DNA from: JBLHGN01 sp047616325
GTDB lineage: Bacteria > Pseudomonadota > Gammaproteobacteria > Pseudomonadales > Cellvibrionaceae
Reading direction: 5' to 3'
Assembly (NCBI GenBank): GCA_047616325.1
Contig: JBLHGN010000033.1
Coordinates: 1 to 20,207 of the forward strand
DNA length: 20,207 nt
A program made the translations under genes and the position numbers. Below are positions 8,121 to 15,026 of this stretch, in pieces. The first letter of the stretch is position 1. Each line of letters starts with the position of its first letter. The notes below the pieces were generated by a model. It made no database searches. It was not told the DNA's origin and saw nothing but the letters and a program-made list of their open reading frames with translations.

Positions 8121-8788
8121 AAACAACCAGCCTGAGAACATTGCTTACGCCTCTACTCCCTGCTCTGTGCACAACAATGATTATTAGCGCTTGCAGCAAC
8201 AATGACAAAAACTATTCGCGCGGCATCTATCTATTACTGGATACATCGGGCACCTATACCCAAGAGTTGGACAAGGCGCGCCAGCTGATCAATTACATGC
8301 TGGCCATGCTCGATCCCGGCGACACGTTTGCCGTGGCACGCATAGACAGCGGGAGTTTTAGCGAAAAAGACATTGTTACTAAAGTGGTGCTGGGTTCGCG
8401 GCCCTTAATCGCCAACAAACAAAAACGGAAATTTGCCCAACGTATCGAAGCATTTGTGAAGTCCGTCAATAGCAGAGATTACACCGATATTTCTGGGGGC
8501 GTACTGCAAGCTACAGAATATTTAAACGAAGCCTCTGTAGGCCATAAGACCATTCTGATCTATTCAGATTTAAAGGAAGAGTAGCCTAAATGCTATGTTC
8601 GAGAATTTCAGTTAGGCCTAGACGGTCTTACCGTGAAGACACTAAATGTCACCAAACTGCGTGCCGACAATCAAAACCCGCAGGTCTACCTCGGTCGCGT
8701 CGATCACTGGAAGGTAAAAATATCACAGGGCGGCGGAACGTGGCAGGTGATTAATGATTTGGATAAACCCGAGGCGCTGGCACTATGA
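8117..8788 (+). pseudogene. VWA-domain lipoprotein, interrupted by in-frame TAG
   Basis: The signal peptide ends in a lipobox-like ISAC (about 25-28), giving a lipoprotein. A von Willebrand factor A fold follows: GIYLLLDTSGTYTQ carries a DxSxT metal-site (MIDAS) motif, with YTDISGGVLQATEYL and KTILIYSDLKEE as later strands. A TAG at 8582-8584 ends the open frame after 155 residues, but the same frame continues without another stop for 67 codons (PKCYVREFQLGLDGLTVKTL, then LNVTKLRADNQNPQVYLGRV) to TGA at 8786-8788, giving a full length of about 223 residues. One base change (TTG or TTA to TAG) explains this, so the lesion looks recent. A truncated 155-residue product (8117-8584) could still be made. 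It starts inside the ATGA overlap with the coiled-coil membrane gene. Confidence 0.75.
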
Positions 8789-8829
8789 GCATATGATGCA
8801 TGTTTTTGATTGGGGGCTTGTTTGGGTTT

Positions 8830-8873
8830 GGTTCGAAGCTTGGATTCAACGCATGGGTTCGAGGCTTGGGCTC
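8830..8873. repeat. 18-bp direct repeat in G/T-rich spacer
   Basis: GGTTCGAAGCTTGGATTC (8830-8847) and GGTTCGAGGCTTGGGCTC (8856-8873) match at 15 of 18 positions with a 26-bp period. They sit in a strand-skewed G/T-rich spacer just after the VWA gene. No coding or RNA function was seen. Confidence 0.5.
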
Positions 8874-8894
8874 GGTGCTTATCTGACCCACTAT

Positions 8895-8922
8895 GGGTAG
8901 CTTGCAGGGGTAGCAGCTACCC
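8895..8922. terminator. Hairpin between convergent genes, weak terminator
   Basis: GGGTAGCT (8895-8902) and AGCTACCC (8915-8922) form a perfect 8-bp stem with a 12-base loop, between the VWA gene and the convergent FHA gene. No T-run follows on either strand, so it may be a factor-dependent or processed end rather than a classic terminator. Confidence 0.4.
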
Positions 8923-8976
8923 TATTCTCGCCAACGAGTCTATGCTGCGGGGGCTCTCTGCGTGAACCTTTTCCAT

Positions 8977-9378
8977 CTAAATCGCCTCCATCAATACTTT
9001 AAATAAAATCACCCTAGATTCCTGCGAGTTGAATTGCTCTCCTAAGGTCAGGCAGCCCTTACCGGTAAGTGGATAAAATTCCTCTCGGATAATCACGCTA
9101 TTCGCCTCGCCAACCTTTACTACGGTACCGTTGGTGCTGCGATCTAAAATACCAATTTGATTGTCTTTAATGTCGACGATGCAGTGCACCCGAGATACCA
9201 CATCTTTGCTCACCGTTAAGTTGCAGTATTTGTTATCGCGACCGATTTTGAAGGGTAAATCTTTCTCCCTTAGCTGATAAACCTTGCCAATATAAAACAG
9301 ATCGATACGCGAAAAGCGACCCTCCCTTTTTTGTAAAACCTCGGCATTAATCAAAGTATTGGGGCTGTCGTTGTTCAT
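8977..9378 (-). CDS. FHA-domain protein
   Basis: This 133-residue protein is essentially one forkhead-associated domain. FKIGRDNKYCNLTVSKDVVSRVHC (about 43-66, with the conserved GR and SRVH) and LDRSTNGT (about 78-85, with the STNGT loop) are the core phosphothreonine-recognition motifs. A short N-terminal segment (KREGRFSRIDLFYIGKVYQL) precedes it; no transmembrane segment or catalytic domain was seen. FHA domains bind phosphothreonine peptides, so the protein probably couples a Ser/Thr kinase signal to a partner that is not in this window. It is convergent to the damaged VWA operon. No strong ribosome site precedes ATG 9378. Confidence 0.85.
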   Translation of the reverse strand: MNNDSPNTLINAEVLQKREGRFSRIDLFYIGKVYQLREKDLPFKIGRDNKYCNLTVSKDVVSRVHCIVDIKDNQIGILDRSTNGTVVKVGEANSVIIREEFYPLTGKGCLTLGEQFNSQESRVILFKVLMEAI

Positions 9379-9635
9379 TGTGCTGCGCTTTACCCGTTTA
9401 AACCAAGGTTCGATTATACATTTCTAAGCCTTAAATAAAAGCACCAACATTGAACGGGGGTCACGCTTATGAAAAACACTACTGGCGCAAAGGCGATCAA
9501 TGACCCACTGGCAGCACATCATCCTTAGTTATGGCGACGATCTAATCAAGGGCGCTACACAAAACCCTGATTACACGGCTAGAATTCAAGCACCTTAGCA
9601 GCAATAAAGGTGTTTAAACCAATGAAATAAATTAG

Positions 9636-10362
9636 ATGCAATGGCTGTTTAGCGCTGAAGTGATACTCGGCTTAGCCGCGCTACATCCCTCAACAGTTGC
9701 AGTGGTAATTGGCCTTGGCGGTGGCATGTTGCTATGTCTATTGTGCCCATCTACCTTCCCACCAATGCCATCATTCCTGCGCACGGAACCGCTCAGTTGG
9801 CGAGCAACCTGTCGCGCACTCTGCCCTGTTTAAAATCCGTGGTCTGGGCTTTGGTTCCCTAGTTTTTGCTAGGTTCGGCGCTTGGGTGGCTCTCATCTGG
9901 GGTGCACTTACACATCTTCCCACCCGCTTTATACCCGTCACCATCGGCACCTATGTACTGCGCAATCTCTGGCTGCTCAGGTTTAGCAGTTTCATTCAAA
10001 AATACGAAAATTTCTATTTGGCGGGTGCGGTGCAAACGGGCTTGGGGCTTATCGTAGGAGCCACCAGTCCGCTTACAAGCTCGTTACTAATGAAAACGCT
10101 CAACGATAAAGATGGCATCGTCGCCACCAACGCGCTTTTTACGTCTTTTAGCCATCGGGCTAAACTGGGGGTATTTACTGCGGTAGGTTTTCAATTTCGC
10201 GAATATTGGCCGGTGGTGCTAACAATGTCGTGCGGCGCGATTATCGGGTCTTATCTAGGCACTCTCATCAGAAAACGCATAAGCTGTGAAAAATTTCTTA
10301 TCTTATTAAAAATCGCATTAACACTGCTGGCGCTTCGAATGATTGTTTATGCTGCTCTGTAA
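9636..10362 (+). pseudogene. TauE/SafE-family anion permease pseudogene
   Basis: The C-terminal two thirds is a clean TauE/SafE sulfite or organic-anion exporter (LPTRFIPVTIGTYVL, YLAGAVQTGLGLIVGATSPL, NALFTSFSHRAKLGVFTAVG), but the N-terminal third is split over three frames. From ATG 9636 the frame reads WLFSAEVILGLAAL and VIGLGGGMLL; one base is missing after 9733. The next frame gives MSIVPIYLPTNAIIPAHGTA and VVWALVP, then a TAG at 9860-9862, then FLLGSALGWLSSG. A second missing base in the G4 tract at 9899-9902 restores the final frame (GALTHLPTRF) to 10362. Three lesions including a nonsense codon make a real pseudogene more likely than sequencing error. In 9379-9635 upstream I saw only a 19-codon open frame at 9469 and no recognisable gene. 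Confidence 0.85.
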
Positions 10363-10393
10363 TGCTACTTACCTACGCTATATGCTTCTTACG

Positions 10394-10417
10394 AAGTCGC
10401 ACAAAAAAATGCGACTT
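10394..10417. terminator. Hairpin between convergent permease remnant and purU
   Basis: AAGTCGCA (10394-10401) and TGCGACTT (10410-10417) form a perfect 8-bp stem with an A-rich loop of eight bases. It lies in the 109-bp gap between the two convergent genes. The T-tail is short on the plus strand and absent on the minus strand, so termination strength is uncertain. Confidence 0.45.
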
Positions 10418-10471
10418 TATGAATCACTTCCCTGTGACGCTATTAATGCCCTGCTACGGTCGAACGCTAAT

Positions 10472-11386
10472 TTAGCGGGAAAACACCACCGTTTTACTTC
10501 CATTAAGCAAAACACGCTGTTCGCAGTGCCAACGAACAGCACGCTGTAGGGTTACCGCTTCTATGTCTCGGCCAATTTGCACCAGCTCCTCGGGAGTGTT
10601 GGCGTGACTTACGCGCTCTACAGATTGCTCAATAATGGGGCCTTCATCTAACTCCGTTGTCACATAATGCGCGGTGGCGCCAATCAATTTCACGCCCCTG
10701 TCGTAGGCTTGATGATAGGGCCTTGCGCCTTTAAAACCGGGCAGAAACGAGTGGTGAATATTAATCGCTCTACCTCGTAATTTTTCACACATATCGTCGG
10801 ACAAAATCTGCATATAGCGTGCAAGCACAAACAGTTCGGCGCCGCTTTGGTCTATTACATCCAAAATTTGCTGTTCCTGCTCGGCCTTGTTGTCGCGGTT
10901 TACCGGCAGCAAATGATAAGGCAAACCATACCAGTCGGTTAACGAGTGCATATCTTCGTGATTGGACACCACGCCAACAATATCGATGGGCAGAGAACCG
11001 CCCTTCCAAGCGTTCAACAAAGAGTTCAGGCAGTGTCCCCACTGTGACACGGCAATTAACACTTTGGTATTGTGTGTACTTTCGCTCAATTCCCAATTCA
11101 TAGCATAGCGATCGGCGATGGATTTAAACGAGGAGATTACATCGCTGTATAGCTTTGGCCCCTCCACTGACTCCAATACAGTGCGCATAAAAAAACGTTT
11201 TTCGTGAACATCCTCAAACTGGGATGACTCTCGAATATTAAAGCCTTGTAGGGAGAATAATCCAGCTACTGCTGCAACAATACCCGGTAGGTCGGGGCAA
11301 CTGAATTTTAGCACCAACTCCTCGACCAAATCCGACTGTTTGGTAACAGACTTAGCGGTCACATCGGACACAGCTTTCTCGGGCAT
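10472..11386 (-). CDS. purU: Formyltetrahydrofolate deformylase
   Basis: The enzyme hydrolyses 10-formyl-tetrahydrofolate to formate and tetrahydrofolate, balancing one-carbon pools and supplying formate to PurT. An N-terminal ACT-type regulatory domain (LKFSCPDLPGIVAAVAGLF) is followed by a formyltransferase-like domain with VLIAVSQWGHCLNSLL, the catalytic INIHHSFLPGFKGARPYHQA and ATAHYVTTELDEGPII, where the conserved Asn, His and Asp of the family are present. The frame is open to ATG 11425, but ATG 11386 (MPEKAVSD) is preferred because GGAG lies seven bases before it; this gives 304 residues, against about 280 in Escherichia coli owing to a short N-terminal extension. It lies downstream of no other gene and is probably monocistronic. 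Confidence 0.95.
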   Translation of the reverse strand: MPEKAVSDVTAKSVTKQSDLVEELVLKFSCPDLPGIVAAVAGLFSLQGFNIRESSQFEDVHEKRFFMRTVLESVEGPKLYSDVISSFKSIADRYAMNWELSESTHNTKVLIAVSQWGHCLNSLLNAWKGGSLPIDIVGVVSNHEDMHSLTDWYGLPYHLLPVNRDNKAEQEQQILDVIDQSGAELFVLARYMQILSDDMCEKLRGRAINIHHSFLPGFKGARPYHQAYDRGVKLIGATAHYVTTELDEGPIIEQSVERVSHANTPEELVQIGRDIEAVTLQRAVRWHCEQRVLLNGSKTVVFSR

Positions 11387-11454
11387 AACAACACTCCAAT
11401 GAATTACATTAAATGAGATGGCCATTTTACACAGATAGCAAACGCTGATGGAAC

Positions 11455-11621
11455 CTAAGGGCAGTGGAATTAATAAATGATCTCAGATGGGGAAGGATTT
11501 TGACTAAGATTCAAGGCGATGAAAACTGCGTACAGTCATTCTATGCAGCGTTTTAAGCAACGCCGCAGCTGAGTCAAAAGAGAAACTAGGTGGGATTATT
11601 TATTATTTCTGCGGCCCTCAG
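11455..11621. repeat. 167-bp palindromic intergenic repeat (MITE-like)
   Basis: The ends are 30-bp imperfect inverted repeats (left 11455-11484, right 11592-11621) matching at about 23 of 30 positions. Further inverted pairs lie inside: TTTTGACT near 11498 with AGTCAAAA near 11572, and GCGTT/AACGC around TTAAGC near 11549-11563. The whole unit can therefore fold into a long hairpin. There is no open frame. The sequence resembles dispersed palindromic repeats I associate with Alteromonadales-type genomes; that link is from memory and unverified. Confidence 0.6.
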
Positions 11622-12028
11622 TGCCTATTCTGCGCCCCCTTTCAGCTACCACTTGCCGAATAATCGTGTTCAAAACCACAGACTCTATGGCGACTAGCCT
11701 CATGGGCCGCCGCAGGACCTCAACTCACATATTTTATATTGAGATGCTACACTCAAATAACAGACGGGCATTTTTTGCGGTCTACTTCCCCCTCTGAGGG
11801 GGGGTAGAAAGAAAGCAAAAATGAGATTGCACACCTTAATTTGCATACGCAATCCATTGATTTAGCTAAAAAACCTTAAATTTGTTTTTCTGCGAACGAG
11901 TATTCGTGGCAAACGACGAAATGTTTCCTCAATGAAAAGAACAATAGGGGATACTAAGTCAACGAGTTGAACATCAATAGAAGTGTGTGCGATGCTATTC
12001 AAACATTTGGGCTTGCGTGGTAAGCCTA
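11622..12028. other. Non-coding region with G/C-run hairpin
   Basis: No gene, gene remnant or RNA gene was recognised. The one clear structure is at 11781-11808, where TCTAC, CCCCCTC, GAGGGGGGG and TAGA pair as a near-perfect stem with a minimal loop. It is not followed by T residues on either strand. The stretch between the two repeat elements may be the remains of older insertions. Confidence 0.45.
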
Positions 12029-12154
12029 GTGTAGTGTCCTAAACTGTCTGGAGATTATAAAATCTCTACAACTATAGTGTAGAACAGTCGATCATTGCTA
12101 TTGAAGGCTAGCTTTATAGTGTTTTTAACGTACGCATAGTTTAGGACACTACAC
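12029..12154. mobile_element. 126-bp MITE with 17-bp perfect inverted repeats
   Basis: GTGTAGTGTCCTAAACT at 12029-12045 and its exact reverse complement at 12138-12154 bound a 126-bp unit with no coding capacity. Nested hairpins occur inside: GAGATT/AATCTC (12051-12066) and TCTACA/TGTAGA (12065-12083). The long perfect terminal repeats and small size fit a miniature inverted-repeat transposable element or a solo-IS relic moved by a transposase elsewhere. A target duplication was not evident, and the parent family cannot be named from here. It ends 21 bp before the solute-binding protein start. Confidence 0.75.
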
Positions 12155-12175
12155 AGTACTTTATTTTGAAATAAC

Positions 12176-13096
12176 GTGAATACAAAAATGAGTGTCCGTA
12201 TGACCAAATACAGCCATAAGCTCACGCACCTAAAAGTAAGCGCTCACTTGTTGGTCGCATTGCTTTGTTTTGCAGGCACAAGCTTTTTAAAGGCAAACGC
12301 CGAAACCAAGACGATTATCCATTCACAAACCCAAAGTGACCCCAAGGAAGCGCTGATACTAAAAATATTAAAATTGGCAGTTGCTAAAAGCGGTACAAAG
12401 TACAGCTATGAAGAATATGCCGAACCCATAACAGAAGCTCGGATGCTCAACCTAGTAAGGGATGGGAATATGAGCATCATGTGGGCGGGCACCCAGATTA
12501 AATACGAAGAAGAAATGTACCCTATTCGCATACCCGTACTTAAAGGATTACTAGGTCACAGAGTTTTTATTATCCGCAAAGGAGATCAATTCCTTTTTGA
12601 TAACGTAAAAACATTCTCAGACTTCCAAAAAATCCCGCTTGGTCAGGGGCGATTTTGGGGGGATACCGCCGTTTTAAAAAACGCAGGCATGAACGTGATC
12701 GACCCCGTAAAATACGCTAGTATTTTTTATATGCTAGAAGGCGGCCGCTTTGACTACTTCCCGCGCGCTATTCACGAACCCTGGAGTGAAATAGCTCAGC
12801 GCCGCGAGCTAAACCTTACCGTGGAAGAAAACTTGCTTCTCATTTACCCCTTAGCCATGTATTTCTTCGTCTCGCGCGACAATATGTCGCTCGCCAGAGA
12901 CATTGAACGAGGCTTCCGCTTAGCAATTGAAGATGGCAGCTATGACGAAATGTTTTTCTCTCACCCAATGATTAAAGAAGCATTGGAAAATGCCAACCTC
13001 AAAGAACGCACTATTTACCGTTTGGCAAACCCCAATTTGAACCCTAAAACTCCCATAGACGACAAGTCGCTTTGGCTCAATATCGATGATTTATAA
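12176..13096 (+). CDS. Orphan periplasmic solute-binding protein (family 3-like)
   Basis: This 306-residue exported protein resembles the type 3 solute-binding proteins of amino-acid ABC importers. A hydrophobic signal (HLLVALLCFAGTSFLKANA) precedes likely cleavage after ANA. The mature part has the two-lobe pattern: MLNLVRDGNMSIMWAGT, an inter-lobe VPVL-like PIRIPVLKG, LGHRVFIIRKGD, IPLGQGRFWGDTAVLKNAG and MLEGGRFDYFPR (the family's GR.D..P segment). No permease or ATPase gene is adjacent, so it is an orphan, possibly a sensor or divergent binding protein. The frame opens at GTG 12176; ATG 12188 and ATG 12200 are alternatives, and 12200 gives the most standard signal peptide (GAG seven bases upstream). 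The promoter must lie in or across the adjacent MITE. Confidence 0.8.
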   Translation: MNTKMSVRMTKYSHKLTHLKVSAHLLVALLCFAGTSFLKANAETKTIIHSQTQSDPKEALILKILKLAVAKSGTKYSYEEYAEPITEARMLNLVRDGNMSIMWAGTQIKYEEEMYPIRIPVLKGLLGHRVFIIRKGDQFLFDNVKTFSDFQKIPLGQGRFWGDTAVLKNAGMNVIDPVKYASIFYMLEGGRFDYFPRAIHEPWSEIAQRRELNLTVEENLLLIYPLAMYFFVSRDNMSLARDIERGFRLAIEDGSYDEMFFSHPMIKEALENANLKERTIYRLANPNLNPKTPIDDKSLWLNIDDL

Positions 13097-13111
13097 GAAG
13101 GAAATGGCCAG

Positions 13112-13927
13112 CTAATTTTTTGGGCCGGCCATCATACTGGCAAGCGTGCTACTCAAGCCAGAGGCCCCGCCGAGAGCCCAGCCCCCATCCACAGGGATGA
13201 TAGCTCCCGACACATAACTCGCCATAGGTGACGACAAAAACAACGCCATGTGGCCCAAATCTCTAGGCGTACCCAAGCGCTTTAAGGGAACCGAGTCTTT
13301 TGCCATGGCCATTATTTGTGGCGTAGGCGCCAGGCGCTTCATGCCCTCCGTACCTTCGATTGGCCCAGGCACCAAACTGTTTACCCGGATACCTTCGGGC
13401 CCCCACTCCATTGCCAAACACCGCGTAATCATATCGACACCGGCCTTCGCAGAACACACATGCGACTGTGCCACCATCGGCAGAAATGCCTGCGGTGCAG
13501 ATATATTAATAACACTGGCGCCGGGTTTTTTTAAATAGGGATAGGCCGATTGAAGCACATGGAAGGTACCCAACAAATCGATTTCGATAACGGACTTAAA
13601 ACCATTAGCAGACATGCCGTTGGCCATGGCGGGAAAGTTTCCCGCCGCACCAGATACCAATACATCAAACTCACCGAAGCGCTCCTGGACAGATGCCAAA
13701 CCCAACTTTATATCGTCGTTGTTGCGCACGTCGGCCACAAAGCCCATGGCTTTTGCACCCAGAGCTTCTAGAGCCGCCACAGTAGCATCAACCTTAGCTT
13801 GGTCGCGGCTGGCCACCGCTACTCGGGCTCCGTGTTGCGCAAACATTTCGGCAATACCTCGATTAATACCACTGGTACCGCCGACAACAACGACGGTTTT
13901 ATCAGAAAAATCTATAGCTAGCGTCAT
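13112..13927 (-). CDS. SDR-family 2,4-dienoyl-CoA reductase, DECR2-like
   Basis: This 271-residue short-chain dehydrogenase/reductase has the NAD(P) loop VVVGGTSGINRGIAEMFA (about 12-29), the SGAAGNF segment and FADVRNND-like acid motif, and the C-terminal PVDGGW. The active-site region is not the classic YxxxK: it reads SHVCSAKAGVDMITRCLAMEW, then IRVNSLVPGPIEGTEGMKRL, which matches the peroxisomal DECR2 type (Ser-Ala-Lys with GPI.GTEG). The expected reaction is NADPH-dependent reduction of 2,4-dienoyl-CoA to 3-enoyl-CoA. It is the second gene of an operon, 15 bp after the enoyl-CoA isomerase, which would act on that product. The start ATG 13927 has GAGAG about six bases upstream. A general 3-oxoacyl reductase role is less likely. 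Confidence 0.85.
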   Translation of the reverse strand: MTLAIDFSDKTVVVVGGTSGINRGIAEMFAQHGARVAVASRDQAKVDATVAALEALGAKAMGFVADVRNNDDIKLGLASVQERFGEFDVLVSGAAGNFPAMANGMSANGFKSVIEIDLLGTFHVLQSAYPYLKKPGASVINISAPQAFLPMVAQSHVCSAKAGVDMITRCLAMEWGPEGIRVNSLVPGPIEGTEGMKRLAPTPQIMAMAKDSVPLKRLGTPRDLGHMALFLSSPMASYVSGAIIPVDGGWALGGASGLSSTLASMMAGPKN

Positions 13928-13942
13928 AAGGCTCTCTCTTTA

Positions 13943-14743
13943 TTAATTACTGGGGTTGGCGGGCTTTTTTGATAAAAAATTGGCAGATGAAAAATTGGCA
14001 GGTCGCTTTTCGAAAAATGCAGTCACTGCTTCGCTGAATTCAGCCCCTTTAAGGGCTTCGCCAAATACCTTAATTTCACTGTTAATGGTATCCATTATCA
14101 CGGCAGAATCTGGCGCCTTAATTAAAGCTTTGGCATTGCGAAGCGCAGCAGGGGGTTGCTTGGCTAATTTTTGACACTGCTGCATAGCAAAGGTTTGCGG
14201 GTCGTCGACAATAACGTTTACGAGGCCACCCGTTAGGGCATCAGTGGCCGAGAAAAACTCGCCTAATAGCAGCCATTCTGAGGCCTTCGCATGACCCGCA
14301 AGCCTCGGTACAAGCAGCGAAGAGGCAAACTCAGGACATAGACCCAAATTAACAAAAGGCATGCGGAAGCTGGCACTGGAAGCGGCATAAACCAAGTCGC
14401 TGTGCAGCAGCAATGTGGTTCCAATGCCCACAGCTACACCGTGCACCGCCACCACAACAGGCTTTGGAAAAGCCACCAAGGTAAACAAAAACCGGCGAAT
14501 TGGATTGTTCTCTTCCGCCAAACTGGCACCGCTGGCAAAATCGGATAAATCATTGCCGCTGGTAAAGCTATCGCCAGCACCCTTAAAAAAAACCACGCGT
14601 ATTTCGTCATCTTTAGCTGCGCGATCTAGGCTCTCGGACAAGGTCGTATACATGGCTAAATTTAGCGCATTTTTTCTCTCTGGACGGTTTAGGGTTAACG
14701 TCATTATAGACTCGCACACATCCACCAAAATTTCTTCACTCAT
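13943..14743 (-). CDS. Enoyl-CoA isomerase/hydratase (ECI2-like)
   Basis: This 266-residue crotonase-fold enzyme has the oxyanion-hole segments SGNDLSDF (about 62-69) and HGVAVGIGTTLLLHSDLVYA, then FRMPFVNLGLCPEFASSLLV, where the Pro-Glu at the catalytic position and the SS following match delta3,delta2-enoyl-CoA isomerases of ECI2/PECI type rather than the two-glutamate hydratases. The reaction expected is moving a 3-enoyl double bond to the trans-2 position so beta-oxidation can continue. It is the first gene of a two-gene operon with the DECR2-like reductase. An inverted repeat TAGAC-CT-GTCTA lies 20 bp before the start. A short C-terminal tail (RPANFSSANFLSKKPANPSN) repeats KKPAN/RPAN-like motifs and is probably disordered. 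Confidence 0.88.
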   Translation of the reverse strand: MSEEILVDVCESIMTLTLNRPERKNALNLAMYTTLSESLDRAAKDDEIRVVFFKGAGDSFTSGNDLSDFASGASLAEENNPIRRFLFTLVAFPKPVVVAVHGVAVGIGTTLLLHSDLVYAASSASFRMPFVNLGLCPEFASSLLVPRLAGHAKASEWLLLGEFFSATDALTGGLVNVIVDDPQTFAMQQCQKLAKQPPAALRNAKALIKAPDSAVIMDTINSEIKVFGEALKGAEFSEAVTAFFEKRPANFSSANFLSKKPANPSN

Positions 14744-14762
14744 CGCCTTGTTCTCTTTTAAT

Positions 14763-14774
14763 TAGACCTGTCTA
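14763..14774. promoter_or_regulatory. Candidate repressor operator before isomerase operon
   Basis: TAGACCTGTCTA is a 12-bp inverted repeat (5-bp arms, 2-bp centre) 20 bp upstream of the isomerase start. TAGAC/GTCTA half-sites are common in TetR-family operators such as NemR (TAGACC-N4-GGTCTA), and fatty-acid genes are often under TetR control. No regulator gene is adjacent. Confidence 0.4.
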
Positions 14775-14881
14775 TTACTTTTAGAGCACAGTTTTGCACC
14801 GGTTCACCACTTGCATCTGCCGCAAGTACCGCTACAATCCCAGTTATTTTCGACACACCCATAATTTACGTGTACCGCGCA

Positions 14882-14896
14882 GCTATTTTTAATAGC
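14882..14896. other. Small hairpin upstream of argS
   Basis: GCTATT and AATAGC form a 6-bp stem with a TTT loop, extended by CGC/GCG across a one-base bulge. It lies about 130 bp before argS in the divergent region. It could be a leader hairpin or a protein-binding site; no T-box, riboswitch or terminator features were seen. Confidence 0.3.
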
Positions 14897-15026
14897 GCGT
14901 TCACATAGTTTTTAATATACCTTTAAATTCAAATATACCGATCACAGCCATTAAATACCAACAACGCGCACCACACGAACATGCCCAACTCGCACATACC
15001 GCCCTAAAGCACTTAAGACGACAAAC

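Noticed and set aside
9469..9528. Small open frame starting at ATG 9469, 19 codons.
   Set aside because: No ribosome site of quality, no family resemblance and nothing downstream to suggest a leader peptide function.
8582..9862. Recoding of TAG as a sense codon, to explain the TAG in the VWA gene (8582) and the permease (9860).
   Set aside because: pdxH, the SDR gene and the ABC ATPase all end in TAG at natural C-termini, and the permease also has frameshifts, so ordinary decay is simpler.
11425..11425. Start of purU at the upstream ATG (13 residues longer).
   Set aside because: The ATG at 11386 has a GGAG at ideal spacing and the extra residues do not look like family sequence.
13104..13132. 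ATGGCC/GGCCAT inverted repeat across the end of the SDR gene as a terminator for both convergent genes.
   Set aside because: Stem is short, the loop is 17 bases and part of it is coding; T-run lies inside the loop, not after the stem.
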